A DNA stretch of 64,000 bases from Ignavibacteriales bacterium (GTDB lineage Bacteria; Bacteroidota; Ignavibacteria; Ignavibacteriales; Melioribacteraceae). Each line of letters begins with the position of its first letter. Within the stretch, counting starts at the first letter, position 1. The stretch covers positions 682,001 to 746,000 of the forward strand of contig JACKAA010000002.1 in the NCBI GenBank assembly GCA_020635275.1, given 5' to 3'. Made by a program: the position numbers and the translations under genes. The notes beneath the pieces were generated by a model. That model did no database searches. It saw nothing but the letters and a program-made list of their open reading frames with translations, and was not told where the DNA came from. Shown piece after piece: positions 54,058 through 63,811 of this stretch.

Positions 54058-54444
54058 TCAAAAAGTTATGTATTCCTTCTGATTCAGCAAACGGTTAATT
54101 TTATTAACAATTATATTTTTAGGAGTTGGTCCCGTAATCACATCCAAAAGTTCATTGTTTTTATAGAATAATATTGTTGGAAAAGTAAATAACTGAAAAG
54201 ATTGTGTAATTTCAGGGTGTTTATCAATATTAATTTTGTATGCTTCAACCAAATTGATATTTTTTTCTAAAATATCATTCAAAGAAAGTTCAACAAGATA
54301 TGAACCAGTGCTGTTTTCTGTAAAAAGCTCAACAATTACTAACTTTTCAGAATGACTAATAGTTTTATAAAAATTTTTAGTATTTATTTCGTTTATCAAC
54401 TTAAAACCAATAAAAGTTAAAAAAGATTTAATATACCGGTACAA
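54058..54444 (-). CDS. Thioredoxin-fold protein without the active-site cysteines
   Basis: The frame starts with TTG at 54444 (a stop lies just upstream). The 128 residues contain a thioredoxin-like strand-helix layout with the cis-Pro segment FTFPTILFYKNNEL, but the WCxxC site is replaced by FTENSTGSY, so it has no redox function by that route. It may act as a folding or docking module. There is no signal peptide. The gene is divergent from an unknown exported protein and ends in a strongly structured terminator. Confidence 0.7.
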   Translation of the reverse strand: MYRYIKSFLTFIGFKLINEINTKNFYKTISHSEKLVIVELFTENSTGSYLVELSLNDILEKNINLVEAYKINIDKHPEITQSFQLFTFPTILFYKNNELLDVITGPTPKNIIVNKINRLLNQKEYITF

Positions 54445-54604
54445 ACTTGCTTAGACAATATAAGGTAAATGTTTGGGAAAAAAATCAGTATATTTACGTA
54501 ATTTTCAAAAAAAGTGAAAAATTTTTTTACTGCATAAAATCACTCCTTTTTTAAACGAAGAGCAATTTTTTTCGATAGTTATTTATAGTGAATAGAGATT
54601 TACA

Positions 54605-55237
54605 ATGAATAATTTGAAGAATACACTTTTTCTAATCTTTTTAATTTTAACAGAAACTTTTTCCCAAAGCTTACCGGAAAATGCAATATTAAAAAATTTT
54701 CATCCATTTACTACACCAAGAACAAATGGAAGACCGGGCGAGGTTTATAGAATAGATGAAAATGGTGTAAAATTTATAGTTCAAGATGTTACAGCAATAA
54801 AAGCAAAAACTAGTGATGAAGGAGATCTGGTTGGAAGAATGTATTTTACATCTGATGAACTATTGAGCTTGTTAAATTTAGAATTTGACAGATTGGATAC
54901 CGTGCCAGCTGAAGTAAAAATTGTAAAAGCAATTAGAGAATATACTGAACAAACTACGGTAGATAAAGTTTTATATGATGATGATAAAGCTAGAGAATTA
55001 ATTGTAGATCCCAATAGTTCTTATTATATGGTTAGAGAAGCCATTCTTTCTAAAGATATAACATTTAGGTTTAGTCATGAAGTTGTAAAGAAAATTAAAA
55101 AGGGAGCTGCGGGTTTAACAGAAATAAAATCAGAAGAGGAATTGGATTTTCCATTTGAAATTCAGAAAAAATTCAAATCAGAAAAAAGAATATTTTACTT
55201 ACAGCAAGCTATTCATATAGATCCTTATGATGAATAA
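54605..55237 (+). CDS. Exported protein of unknown function
   Basis: The 210-residue product has a signal peptide ending TETFSQ. The mature part is acidic and helical with few Cys, including EVYRIDENGVKFIVQDVTAI, and ends ...AIHIDPYDE. I see no catalytic motif and do not recognise the family. It is divergent from the Cys-less thioredoxin-fold gene by 160 bp, and the chemoreceptor gene follows 188 bp downstream with its own spacer. Confidence 0.65.
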   Translation: MNNLKNTLFLIFLILTETFSQSLPENAILKNFHPFTTPRTNGRPGEVYRIDENGVKFIVQDVTAIKAKTSDEGDLVGRMYFTSDELLSLLNLEFDRLDTVPAEVKIVKAIREYTEQTTVDKVLYDDDKARELIVDPNSSYYMVREAILSKDITFRFSHEVVKKIKKGAAGLTEIKSEEELDFPFEIQKKFKSEKRIFYLQQAIHIDPYDE

Positions 55238-55425
55238 GACCAATTTTCAATTTCACGTACTGCAATTCATTTAAGCTCTTACTTAAATCAAAAACCACAA
55301 CAAATCATATTTAAAACTTTCTAAAATTTTACAAAAGGTTTTACCATAAATTTAATTTTAAATTACTTTATCCGATAATTCAATTAATTCAAATTGTTAA
55401 TCCTAACATTTTCGGGGGAAAATAA

Positions 55426-57945
55426 ATGTTACAATTTAGTAAACCTAGTTTTTTCAATTCTCTACGGTTTAAATTACCTGCACCAGTCATAATAAGTTAT
55501 TTATTGTTAACCATTAGTATATTCGTAATAACTTATTTAAACACCACAGATGAACTTAATGAAACTATTGAAAATAATTTTCAAGTATTTGAAAAAATGT
55601 TTGGTGATCAAGTAAAGGCAAAAGAAGAAGATGTAATAATGGCAATGAATATTATGATGAATAACGATACGCTTATTTCAAAATTTGCACAAGGTGATAG
55701 AGACGGTGTAAATGATCTTTTATTTAATCTTTATGATAACAGCCTTAAAAAGAAACATGAAATTGAACAATTACAATTTCATACTCCACCTGCTACTTCG
55801 TTTTTAAGATTACACAAACCTTCAAAGTTTGGTGATGACTTATCTTCGTTTAGGCAGACGGTTGTTGAAGCAAATAAAAATAAGAAACTTATTTCAGGTA
55901 TTGAAGTCGGAAGAGGCGGTCCTGGTTTAAGAGTTGTGATGCCGGTTGAAAACAAAGGTAGTCATATTGGAACCGTTGAATTTGGATTGGGATTAGGCAA
56001 CATTTTGACAGGCATAAATACAGCTTTAAATATTGAATATGCTATTGGAATTAAAAAAGAAGCATTTGAAAAAGCCAAAAGATTTGATGCAGCCGAAACA
56101 GATATAATTAACGGTGATGTTATTTTTTATGATTATTCAAAAAATATGATTAAAAATAATTTAACGACCGAAGTTTTAGACAAGTCAATAAAAAGATTTG
56201 ATGTTAACGAAAAAGAGTTTGCATCATATTCTTTTCCAATTTTTGATTATGCGAATAACTCGGTAGGTTATATTGTGCTTTACAGTGATATTTCGGAGCA
56301 TATAGACACCATGAAAGCCTCATTACTTCAAACCATTTTAATAATAGTTGCTATTTCGATTTTAGCTTCCTTTATTTTGACCATGCTTTTGCGTTTCACA
56401 GTAATAAAACCCTTGGAATTTATGAGCAACGCCGCAGATGAATTTTCTAAAGGGAATAAAAAGACTTCTTTTGAAGTTAATAAAAATGATGAATTAGGTA
56501 GTTTATCTAATAGTTTAAAAGAAATGGCTCAGAAAATTAATACACAGCTTCAGTATTTAGATAATTTACCAACGCCGGTTACTATAATAGACAGAGATTT
56601 TAATGTTCAATATATAAATAATGCAGCAGCTGAGTTTGCTGGCGTAAAATCTTCTGAAGTTGTTGGTAAAAATTGTTCTAATTTATATAATACTCCCCAT
56701 TGTGGAACTGATCAGTGTGGATGCTTAAAGGCAATGGATTTAGAAAGAGCAGTCACTTCTGAAACAATATCAAGCACCAATAGTCAAAAAAGACCAATCA
56801 TGTATACTGGTGCTCCAATTAAAGATGAACATGGAAAAGTAATAGGAGCTTTGGAATCATCAGCTGAAATTACTGATATTAAAGATAAAGAAAATTACTT
56901 GGCAAGAAGTACTCAGCAAATTCTAACAGCAATGGAAAAACTTTCTAATGGTGATCTGACTGTTTCTGTAAGACCCGAAATAGAAAATGATGATATTGGA
57001 AAATTATTTAGAGGATTTAATAATACTGTTGAAAACATAAAAAGTCTTGTAAATAATTTATCTGATGCTATTGCAGCTACAGCAAGTGCGAGTACTCAAA
57101 TATCATCGAGCGCAGAAGAATTAGCGGCAGGTTCACAAGAACAGAGTGCTCAAACCGGTGAAGTAGCAAGTGCGGTTGAAGAAATGGCAATTACAGTAGC
57201 AGAAACAACTAAGAATGTTACAATTGCAGCTGATTCAGCTAAAGATGCAGGATTAACAGCTGAACAAGGTGGAACAGTAATAAAAAATACAATAGTGGGA
57301 ATTGAAAAAATATCAGATGTTGTTACAGAAGCGGCTTCGGCTGTTGAATTACTTGGAGCAAGTAGTGAAAAAATTGGTGAAATAATAAATGTAATTGATG
57401 ATATAGCCGGACAAACTAATTTGCTCGCACTTAACGCGGCAATAGAAGCTGCCAGAGCTGGAGAGCATGGAAGAGGTTTTGCAGTTGTGGCAGATGAGGT
57501 GAGTAAATTAGCTGAAAGAACAATCAATGCAACAAAAGAAATAACTGAAACAATAGAAAACATTCAGGTTGAAACTAATAAAGCAGTAGAATCAATAAGA
57601 CGAGGAAGAGAAGAAGCAGTGAAAGGTAAAGATTTTGCTTCCGAAGCCAGCAATTCTTTAGAGCAGATAATATCCAAAACCGATGCAGTTATTGAACAAA
57701 TAAATCAGGTTGCTTCTGCTAGTGAACAGCAGGCAACTACAGCTGAACAAGTTAGCAGAAATATTGATACAATAAATTCTGTTACACAAGAATCTTCAAT
57801 GGGCATACAGCAAATAGCTGGTGCTGCAGAAGACTTAAACAAATTGACCGAAAAACTTCAAGAAATGGTTAATATGTTTAAAACAAATAGTGAAACAATA
57901 AATGAATATTCTTACCAAATAAAACAAAAAGAATTAATATCCTAA
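55426..57945 (+). CDS. Methyl-accepting chemotaxis protein with Cache, HAMP and Cys-rich PAS
   Basis: This 839-residue receptor has TM1 (about 18-40), a periplasmic Cache-like region to about 298, TM2 and a first HAMP, then a PAS domain (about 370-490). A second HAMP-like linker (LSNGDLTVSVRPEIENDDIG) and the MCP signalling hairpin follow, with the conserved tip NLLALNAAIEAARAGEHGRGF near 662. The PAS domain carries Cys417, Cys426, Cys431 and Cys433 (KNCSNLYNTPHCGTDQCGC), a possible metal- or cluster-binding site. No che genes are near, so it works with a remote array. A terminator follows. Confidence 0.93.
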   Translation: MLQFSKPSFFNSLRFKLPAPVIISYLLLTISIFVITYLNTTDELNETIENNFQVFEKMFGDQVKAKEEDVIMAMNIMMNNDTLISKFAQGDRDGVNDLLFNLYDNSLKKKHEIEQLQFHTPPATSFLRLHKPSKFGDDLSSFRQTVVEANKNKKLISGIEVGRGGPGLRVVMPVENKGSHIGTVEFGLGLGNILTGINTALNIEYAIGIKKEAFEKAKRFDAAETDIINGDVIFYDYSKNMIKNNLTTEVLDKSIKRFDVNEKEFASYSFPIFDYANNSVGYIVLYSDISEHIDTMKASLLQTILIIVAISILASFILTMLLRFTVIKPLEFMSNAADEFSKGNKKTSFEVNKNDELGSLSNSLKEMAQKINTQLQYLDNLPTPVTIIDRDFNVQYINNAAAEFAGVKSSEVVGKNCSNLYNTPHCGTDQCGCLKAMDLERAVTSETISSTNSQKRPIMYTGAPIKDEHGKVIGALESSAEITDIKDKENYLARSTQQILTAMEKLSNGDLTVSVRPEIENDDIGKLFRGFNNTVENIKSLVNNLSDAIAATASASTQISSSAEELAAGSQEQSAQTGEVASAVEEMAITVAETTKNVTIAADSAKDAGLTAEQGGTVIKNTIVGIEKISDVVTEAASAVELLGASSEKIGEIINVIDDIAGQTNLLALNAAIEAARAGEHGRGFAVVADEVSKLAERTINATKEITETIENIQVETNKAVESIRRGREEAVKGKDFASEASNSLEQIISKTDAVIEQINQVASASEQQATTAEQVSRNIDTINSVTQESSMGIQQIAGAAEDLNKLTEKLQEMVNMFKTNSETINEYSYQIKQKELIS

Positions 57946-57961
57946 CTTAACTCCGCGATCT

Positions 57962-57996
57962 AAAAACGGCTTTGAAATTATTCAAAGCCGTTTTTT
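57962..57996 (+). terminator. Rho-independent terminator after the chemoreceptor
   Basis: A perfect stem, AAAAACGGCTTTGAA (57962-57976) with TTCAAAGCCGTTTTT (57981-57995), has a four-base loop and a T run that ends the receptor message. Confidence 0.93.
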
Positions 57997-58108
57997 ATTT
58001 AAATAAAACTCATTTAAAAAAGATGTTATCATCTTAATAAATTCTAAATAATTGATTACATTTAAGGTGATCTTTTGAAACAATCTATTCAAAAAAGTTG
58101 AAGCTAAA

Positions 58109-61100
58109 ATGAAAAAAAATATTGACTCTAAAAAGCAAAACAAATCAAATAACATTTCATTATATGAGAAAAAGTTAAAAACTATTTTTAAAGCAGCCCC
58201 AATTGGTATTGGAATTATTAAAAATAGAAAATTTGAAGAAGTTAATGATGAATTTCAAAAAATGATTGGTTACAAAAAATCCGAATTAATAGGCAAAAGT
58301 TCACGTATCATTTACTCAAATAAAAAGGAATTTGATTTTGTTGGTAGAGAAAAATATAAGCAGATTGATAAAAAAGGAAAAGGTACAGTCATTACAAAAT
58401 TTAAAACCAAAAAAGGTAAATGCATAGATGTGCTATTAAGTTCGGTTCCAATTGACAGGCAAGATTATACAAAAGGAGTAGTGTTTACCGCAGAAGATAT
58501 AACCAATAAAATTACTGCGGAAGAAAAATTAAAAAACAGTGAAGAAAAATTTAGAAAAGTATTTGATACAAATCCAGACTCAATAACAATAGTTAATCTT
58601 AAAAATAAAAAATATGTTTCTGTTAATGACGGATTTCTTAAATGCAGTGGATTAAAATTAAGTCAGGTTATTGGAAAAACTTCTGATGAATTAAATATTT
58701 TTTATAATAACCAAGAAAAGTTAAAATTTGTAAATCTTTTGAAAAAGAAAGGAAGTGTAGAAAATTTTGAAGCTACTTTTGTGAACAAAAAAGGTATAAT
58801 GAAATATGGCCTGCTGACAGCTACGATTATTGAGCTCGATGGAGAAAAACATATTCTTACAATTACAAAAGATATAACAAATTTTGAAATGATTTCTGAG
58901 GAATTAAAGCAAAGTGAAGAAAAATTTAGGAAAGCTTTCGATACCGATACAGATGCTATTGCCATTAATAGAATAAGTGATGGGAAATATACATTAGTAA
59001 ATAAAGCATTTCTTAAAATATCAGGTTATAAAGAAAATGAAGTTATCGGTATAACTTCCAAGGAGCTAAATATTTGGAAAAACCCTAATGATAGAGAAGA
59101 GTTATTGAAACGCTTACAGAAAAATAAAACTGTAAGTAATATGGAAATACAATTTATATTGAAAAATGGTAATGTAAAGTACGGACTAATGTCAGCAACA
59201 ATAATTCAAATTGATAACGTTGATTACATCCTATCTTTAACAAGAGATATTTCTGATAGGAAAAGAATTGAAAACCAATTAAAGATCAGTCAACAAAATT
59301 ATCAGCAAATCTTTGATAATATGATTGACATGGCTTTTGTTATAAATATGCAGGGCAATGTAATAGATGTAAATAAGGCGGCAACTCAAACTCTTGGCTA
59401 TACAAGAGAAGAACTATGCAAGCTTTCTCCTCTTAATTTTGATGCTGAACTTTCAACAAAACAAATCAAACAACTTCTAAAAAAGATGCCTATTGAGAAA
59501 TTTCAATTTTTTGAAACAATGCATAAAACTAAAGATGGCAGAAAAATACCGGTTGAAATTAAATCTACAATGATAAATTATTTTGGAGATCAGGTTGTTC
59601 TTAGTATTGCAAGTGATATTACAGAAAGAAAAAAAGCAGAAGAAAATCTAAAACAAAGTGAAGAAAAATTTAGAAAAGCTTTTGAGTTAAATCCCGATGC
59701 GGCAAGCATAACAAAAATAAAAGATAGAAAATATATTCTAGTTAATAAGTCTTTTTTGAAAAATACAGGCTATGCAGAAAAAGAAATTATCGGCAAAACC
59801 GCAGAAGAAATAAAAATTTGGAGAAATCCTAAAGAAAGACAAATTTTTGTGAATAAATTAAAAGAAAAAGGAGCAATTAATAATTTTGAAGCAAGCTTTA
59901 AAGGCAAAAATGGAAAACAACTTTTTGGACTAATATCTTCTTCTATTATTGAAATTAATGGAGAAGGATGTGTTCTTTCAATTATAAGGGATATTACAGA
60001 GAGCAAAAAAATTGAAATAGAACTTCAGAATAGCTATCAAAATTATCAGCATATTTTTAATGGCATGAAAGATATGGCAATTGTATTTGATCAAAAAGGA
60101 AATATAATTGATGTAAACGATGAGACATTAAATAGACTTGGATATTCAAAAGAAGAAATGTTAAAACTAACACCATTTGATATTGATAGCAACTTCACTC
60201 CAAAAGAAATAAAATCAACAATGAAGAAAATGAATAAAAGTAATTTTCTTACTTTTGAAACTACTCACCGGACAAAACAAAACAAAAGCTTTCCAGTAGA
60301 AGTAAAATTAACACAAATTGATTACTTTGGAAAAAAAGTAATTTTAAATATTGCAACAGATATTTCAGAAAGAAAAAAAGCAGAAGCCATAATTTCAGAA
60401 AGTGAGAAAAAGTATAGATCACTTTATCAATTACTAAACTCAATGTCAAATAATCTTCCAGACATGCTTTGGGCGAAAGATCTAAATAAAAAATACTTAT
60501 TCGCAAATAAAGCAATTTGTAAAAATCTGCTTAATGCAAAAAATACAAACGAACCCCTTGGCAAAACAGATATATTTTTTGCAAACAGAGAACGAACAAA
60601 ACATCCTAAAAATATAAAATATCACACATTTGGAGAATTGTGTCAAGACTCAGATCAAATTGTTCTTGATACTTTGAAACCCGAACGATTTGATGAGTTT
60701 GGAAATGTTAAAAATAAATTTCTGTTTCTAGATGTACATAAAGCACCATTTTATGATAGTAACGGAGAATTGATAGGTACTGTAGGAAGCGCCAGAGATA
60801 TTACAAATGAGAAAAAAATAGAAGAAGAATTAAAAAGAAGTGAACAAAACTTAAAAATATTTTTTAATAGTATTGATGAGTTTATATTTATTTTAGATGA
60901 TAATGGATTAATAGTAGAAGTAAACAAGACTGTTTTAGATAGACTGGGATATTCAAGAACTTACTTGATTGGAAAACCGGTCTTAGCTGTACATCCCCAA
61001 GAGTTAAGGGGAGAAGTTATTCAAATAGTCTCTGATATGCTTGCTGGGAATAGATTAACTTGTCCAATACCATTAAAGACAAAAAGCAATAAATTAATAC

Positions 61101-62740
61101 CGGTTGAAACAAGAATTAAAAAGGGCACATGGAACGGAAAGCCGGCTATTTTTGGTATAACAAAAGACATTTCAGAATTAGAAGTTTCAAAAGAGAAATT
61201 TTCAAAAGCATTTCAAAATAATCCAGCTATTGCAGGATTAAGCGATCTTGAAACGGGTGAATATGTAGAAGTTAATAAAACATTTTATGATAAATTGGAA
61301 TATACACCCAAAGAAGTTATCGGAAAAAAGGCTTCAGAAGTTGTAAAAATGGAATCAAAATTTAGGGAAAAGACTTTATCAAAATTAAAAAAATATAATT
61401 CTATAGAAAATGTTGAAACCGTGCTTTATACAAAAAGTGGAAAACCTTTAAATGTAATATTAAATGCTGAAATTATAGTAATTGATGGCAGAAAATTTAA
61501 TTATACTTCAGCGATAGATATTACTGAAAAACTTGAATATGAAAAAATATTAAAGATAAACGAAGAGAATTACCGCAAATTTTTTGAAAATGATATAACC
61601 GCCGATAGTCTTATAGCTGCCGATGGAACAATACTTAGCTGTAATCCTTCCTTTGCAAAACTATTTGGTTTTAAATCTTGTGAAGATGTTGTTGGATATA
61701 ATGCAAAATTATTTTTCCATTCAGAAAAAGAAATGCGTTACCATTTTAATAGAGTTATTAAAGAAGGAAAAATATTAAATTTAGAAATTGAGCTTCAAGA
61801 TATTAAAGGTGAAAAAAAGCAGGTAATAACGAATGTTGTGGGTGAATATGATGAACAAGGTAAAATAAAACAATTTAGAAGCTATATAAATGATATAACC
61901 CATAAAAAGAAAATTGAAGAAGAGCTTGAAAAATATAGATTGCAATTAGAAGATTTAGTGAAAGAAAGAACAATTGAACTAGAAAGCGAAATTATTAAAA
62001 GGAGAAAAGCAGAAGAGCAAGCGATGATTGCTTTGGAGAAGGAAAAGGAATTAGGTCAGCTCAAATCAAAATTTATTTCAACTGTTTCGCATGAGTTTAG
62101 AACGCCTTTAACTTCAATATATTCTTCCGTTGAACTAATTGAACGGTATTCAAGTAAATGGGATAATAGTCAAAAATCAGAGCACTTCAGCAGAATTAAA
62201 ACTTCAATTGATCACCTTACAAATATGCTGGAAGAAGTATTAAGATTAAACAGAAGTCAATCAAGCAGTGTTGAATTTAATCCTAATAAAATTGATTTAA
62301 ATATTTTTTGCAAAAATTTAATTAATGATCTTGAACCATTACTTTCAAAAAACAATAAGCTTTTTTATAATTTTAATATTCCACTAAAAAATTATTTGGC
62401 AGACGAAAATTTGCTTAAAGTTATCTTAACAAACTTAATTTCCAATGCTATAAAATATTCATTAAATGGAGGAAATATTTATTTTGACGTTGATGAAAAT
62501 GAAAAGCAAATAATCTTTAAAGTGAAAGACGAAGGCATTGGTATTGGTAAAGAAGAAATAGAAAAAATATTTACACCTTTTTATAGATCAGCAAGAAATT
62601 CTACAATTGCAGGAAGCGGATTAGGTTTATCAATTACTAAAAGTTATGTTGAAGTTCATAAAGGAACAATAGAAGTTAAAAGCCAGAAAGATAAAGGAGC
62701 AATTTTTACAATAAAAATTCCTAAGAGAGTATATGAATAA
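58109..62740 (+). CDS. Cytoplasmic histidine kinase with ten PAS domains
   Basis: This 1543-residue protein has no membrane segment. Ten PAS units are visible by their repeated starts (for example EEKFRKVFD, YQQIFDNMIDM, YQHIFNGMKDM), each ending in a KK/EKK linker. PAS3 and PAS5 resemble each other closely, as do PAS4 and PAS6, which suggests tandem duplication of a pair. After a coiled coil, the H-box SHEFRTPLTSIYS has the phospho-His near 1327, then the HATPase with NLISNAIKYSL and GSGLGLSI. The LytTR response regulator gene overlaps its end by 8 bp, so it is the partner. Confidence 0.93.
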   Translation: MKKNIDSKKQNKSNNISLYEKKLKTIFKAAPIGIGIIKNRKFEEVNDEFQKMIGYKKSELIGKSSRIIYSNKKEFDFVGREKYKQIDKKGKGTVITKFKTKKGKCIDVLLSSVPIDRQDYTKGVVFTAEDITNKITAEEKLKNSEEKFRKVFDTNPDSITIVNLKNKKYVSVNDGFLKCSGLKLSQVIGKTSDELNIFYNNQEKLKFVNLLKKKGSVENFEATFVNKKGIMKYGLLTATIIELDGEKHILTITKDITNFEMISEELKQSEEKFRKAFDTDTDAIAINRISDGKYTLVNKAFLKISGYKENEVIGITSKELNIWKNPNDREELLKRLQKNKTVSNMEIQFILKNGNVKYGLMSATIIQIDNVDYILSLTRDISDRKRIENQLKISQQNYQQIFDNMIDMAFVINMQGNVIDVNKAATQTLGYTREELCKLSPLNFDAELSTKQIKQLLKKMPIEKFQFFETMHKTKDGRKIPVEIKSTMINYFGDQVVLSIASDITERKKAEENLKQSEEKFRKAFELNPDAASITKIKDRKYILVNKSFLKNTGYAEKEIIGKTAEEIKIWRNPKERQIFVNKLKEKGAINNFEASFKGKNGKQLFGLISSSIIEINGEGCVLSIIRDITESKKIEIELQNSYQNYQHIFNGMKDMAIVFDQKGNIIDVNDETLNRLGYSKEEMLKLTPFDIDSNFTPKEIKSTMKKMNKSNFLTFETTHRTKQNKSFPVEVKLTQIDYFGKKVILNIATDISERKKAEAIISESEKKYRSLYQLLNSMSNNLPDMLWAKDLNKKYLFANKAICKNLLNAKNTNEPLGKTDIFFANRERTKHPKNIKYHTFGELCQDSDQIVLDTLKPERFDEFGNVKNKFLFLDVHKAPFYDSNGELIGTVGSARDITNEKKIEEELKRSEQNLKIFFNSIDEFIFILDDNGLIVEVNKTVLDRLGYSRTYLIGKPVLAVHPQELRGEVIQIVSDMLAGNRLTCPIPLKTKSNKLIPVETRIKKGTWNGKPAIFGITKDISELEVSKEKFSKAFQNNPAIAGLSDLETGEYVEVNKTFYDKLEYTPKEVIGKKASEVVKMESKFREKTLSKLKKYNSIENVETVLYTKSGKPLNVILNAEIIVIDGRKFNYTSAIDITEKLEYEKILKINEENYRKFFENDITADSLIAADGTILSCNPSFAKLFGFKSCEDVVGYNAKLFFHSEKEMRYHFNRVIKEGKILNLEIELQDIKGEKKQVITNVVGEYDEQGKIKQFRSYINDITHKKKIEEELEKYRLQLEDLVKERTIELESEIIKRRKAEEQAMIALEKEKELGQLKSKFISTVSHEFRTPLTSIYSSVELIERYSSKWDNSQKSEHFSRIKTSIDHLTNMLEEVLRLNRSQSSSVEFNPNKIDLNIFCKNLINDLEPLLSKNNKLFYNFNIPLKNYLADENLLKVILTNLISNAIKYSLNGGNIYFDVDENEKQIIFKVKDEGIGIGKEEIEKIFTPFYRSARNSTIAGSGLGLSITKSYVEVHKGTIEVKSQKDKGAIFTIKIPKRVYE

Positions 62741-63488
62741 GGTCAATTCACAAATATTAATTATTGAAGATGATCCGGTTTTATCAAATAATTTAAAAAC
62801 CTTACTAGAAGAAGAAGGATATAAAGTTGCGGCAGCTGAAAATGGTAAAGTCGGTTTAAAGTACGCATTAAATTTTAAACCAGATTTAATTATTTGTGAT
62901 ATTTTAATGCCAGGTTTGAGTGGATTTGATGTAAAAAAAGAGTTGAATAAATATGATAATTCTTTTGACATTCCACTTTTATTTTTGACTGCAAAAACAG
63001 AAATGACTTCACTTAGGGAGGGAATGGAATTAGGTGCTGAAGATTATATATTTAAACCTTACAAAGCATCAAATTTGTTAAAAATTGTTAAACTGAGAAT
63101 TGAAAAAAAACAGCGCGTTATTGCAAAAATTATTGAAGAAAATAAAAACCAGCGAAACACTTTAGAAAGTCCGAATAGTATTTTAATTAACCAAGGCAAT
63201 AAAAATATTCTGTTAAATATTATTTCAATTAAGGCAATCATGGCCAGCAATCAGTATAGTAATATTTTGATGGAAAATGGTAAAACATTCCTTGTTAGGC
63301 AATCACTAAACGATTGGGAAAAAAAATTACCTAAGAAAAATTTTCAAAGAATACATAGATCTACAATTGTCAATATTAAGTTTTTAGAAAAAATTGAAAA
63401 ATCTAAAGTCTATCTTAAAAATTATTCAGAACCACTTGATATAAGCAGAAGATTTTTAACAGAGTTTAAAGAAAAATTTAAATCGTAA
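62733..63488 (+). CDS. LytTR-type response regulator
   Basis: The start overlaps the kinase gene by 8 bp. The 251-residue product has a receiver domain (ILIIEDDPVL; phospho-acceptor Asp56 in LIICDILMP) to about 125 and a LytTR DNA-binding domain after a linker (ILLNIISIKAIMASNQYSN, RQSLNDWEK and FQRIHRSTIVNIKFLEKIE). LytTR proteins bind direct repeats spaced about two turns; such a repeat follows the gene at 63511-63540. The cognate kinase is a HisKA type rather than the LytS type usual for this family. Confidence 0.95.
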   Translation: MNKVNSQILIIEDDPVLSNNLKTLLEEEGYKVAAAENGKVGLKYALNFKPDLIICDILMPGLSGFDVKKELNKYDNSFDIPLLFLTAKTEMTSLREGMELGAEDYIFKPYKASNLLKIVKLRIEKKQRVIAKIIEENKNQRNTLESPNSILINQGNKNILLNIISIKAIMASNQYSNILMENGKTFLVRQSLNDWEKKLPKKNFQRIHRSTIVNIKFLEKIEKSKVYLKNYSEPLDISRRFLTEFKEKFKS

Positions 63489-63510
63489 AACAAAGCATTA
63501 AAATTTTACC

Positions 63511-63540
63511 GCTCACAACATAAAACAACAGCTCACAACA
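63511..63540 (+). repeat. Direct repeat of GCTCACAACA (candidate LytTR site)
   Basis: GCTCACAACA occurs at 63511-63520 and 63531-63540, a period of 20 bp (two helical turns), which matches the geometry but not fully the consensus of LytTR binding sites. It lies just after the LytTR regulator gene. Confidence 0.5.
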
Positions 63541-63626
63541 ATAACACAGTTATTTTCTAAATTTTTTACGATAATGGAGTGTCAAAATATTAAAGTTTAA
63601 AGATATGATGATATTTTGATTGTTAG

Positions 63627-63657
63627 AACACCGGTTTGGGGGAAACCGGTGTTTTTT
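63627..63657 (+). terminator. Rho-independent terminator
   Basis: AACACCGGTTT (63627-63637) pairs with AAACCGGTGTT (63643-63653) around a five-G loop and is followed by T residues up to 63657. It can end the kinase/LytTR transcript or a short RNA from the intergenic region. Confidence 0.9.
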
Positions 63658-63811
63658 CGTATATAGGAAGTATTTTTGATCAGCTATCTAAATCTTCTGT
63701 GCAAAACCAGCTTAATAAGAATCCAAATAATAAATGTGCTTCATATAGACTTATCACTTTCTACTAATCTTTTATATATTTATTATCTCTTCAAAAATAT
63801 TTGAGTTGCAA

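Larger units (their letters stand above)
63489..63811 (+). other. Intergenic region with a direct repeat and terminator, no gene
   Basis: This 323-bp gap lies between the LytTR gene and a MarR gene. It holds the direct repeat at 63511-63540 and the terminator at 63627-63657. In between are AT-rich sequences with no convincing promoter. The region could encode a short leader or small RNA that ends at the terminator, but no coding frame is seen. Confidence 0.6.

Noticed and set aside
54502..54522. TTTTCA/TGAAAA hairpin with a T run in the divergent gap
   Set aside because: The stem is only six A/T-rich pairs and no gene ends there; likely chance in AT-rich DNA.
57150..57563. Long minus-strand frame inside the chemoreceptor signalling domain
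   Set aside because: It is rich in Ala/Ser from reading the helical repeat backwards; no signal of a real gene.
58541..59700. Possible DNA repeat or recombination element in the kinase gene
   Set aside because: The repeated segments encode the beginnings of homologous PAS domains, so they are explained by domain duplication.
63511..63540. Possible start of a CRISPR array
   Set aside because: Only two short 10-base repeats occur, with a 10-base spacer and no cas genes; a protein-binding site is more likely.
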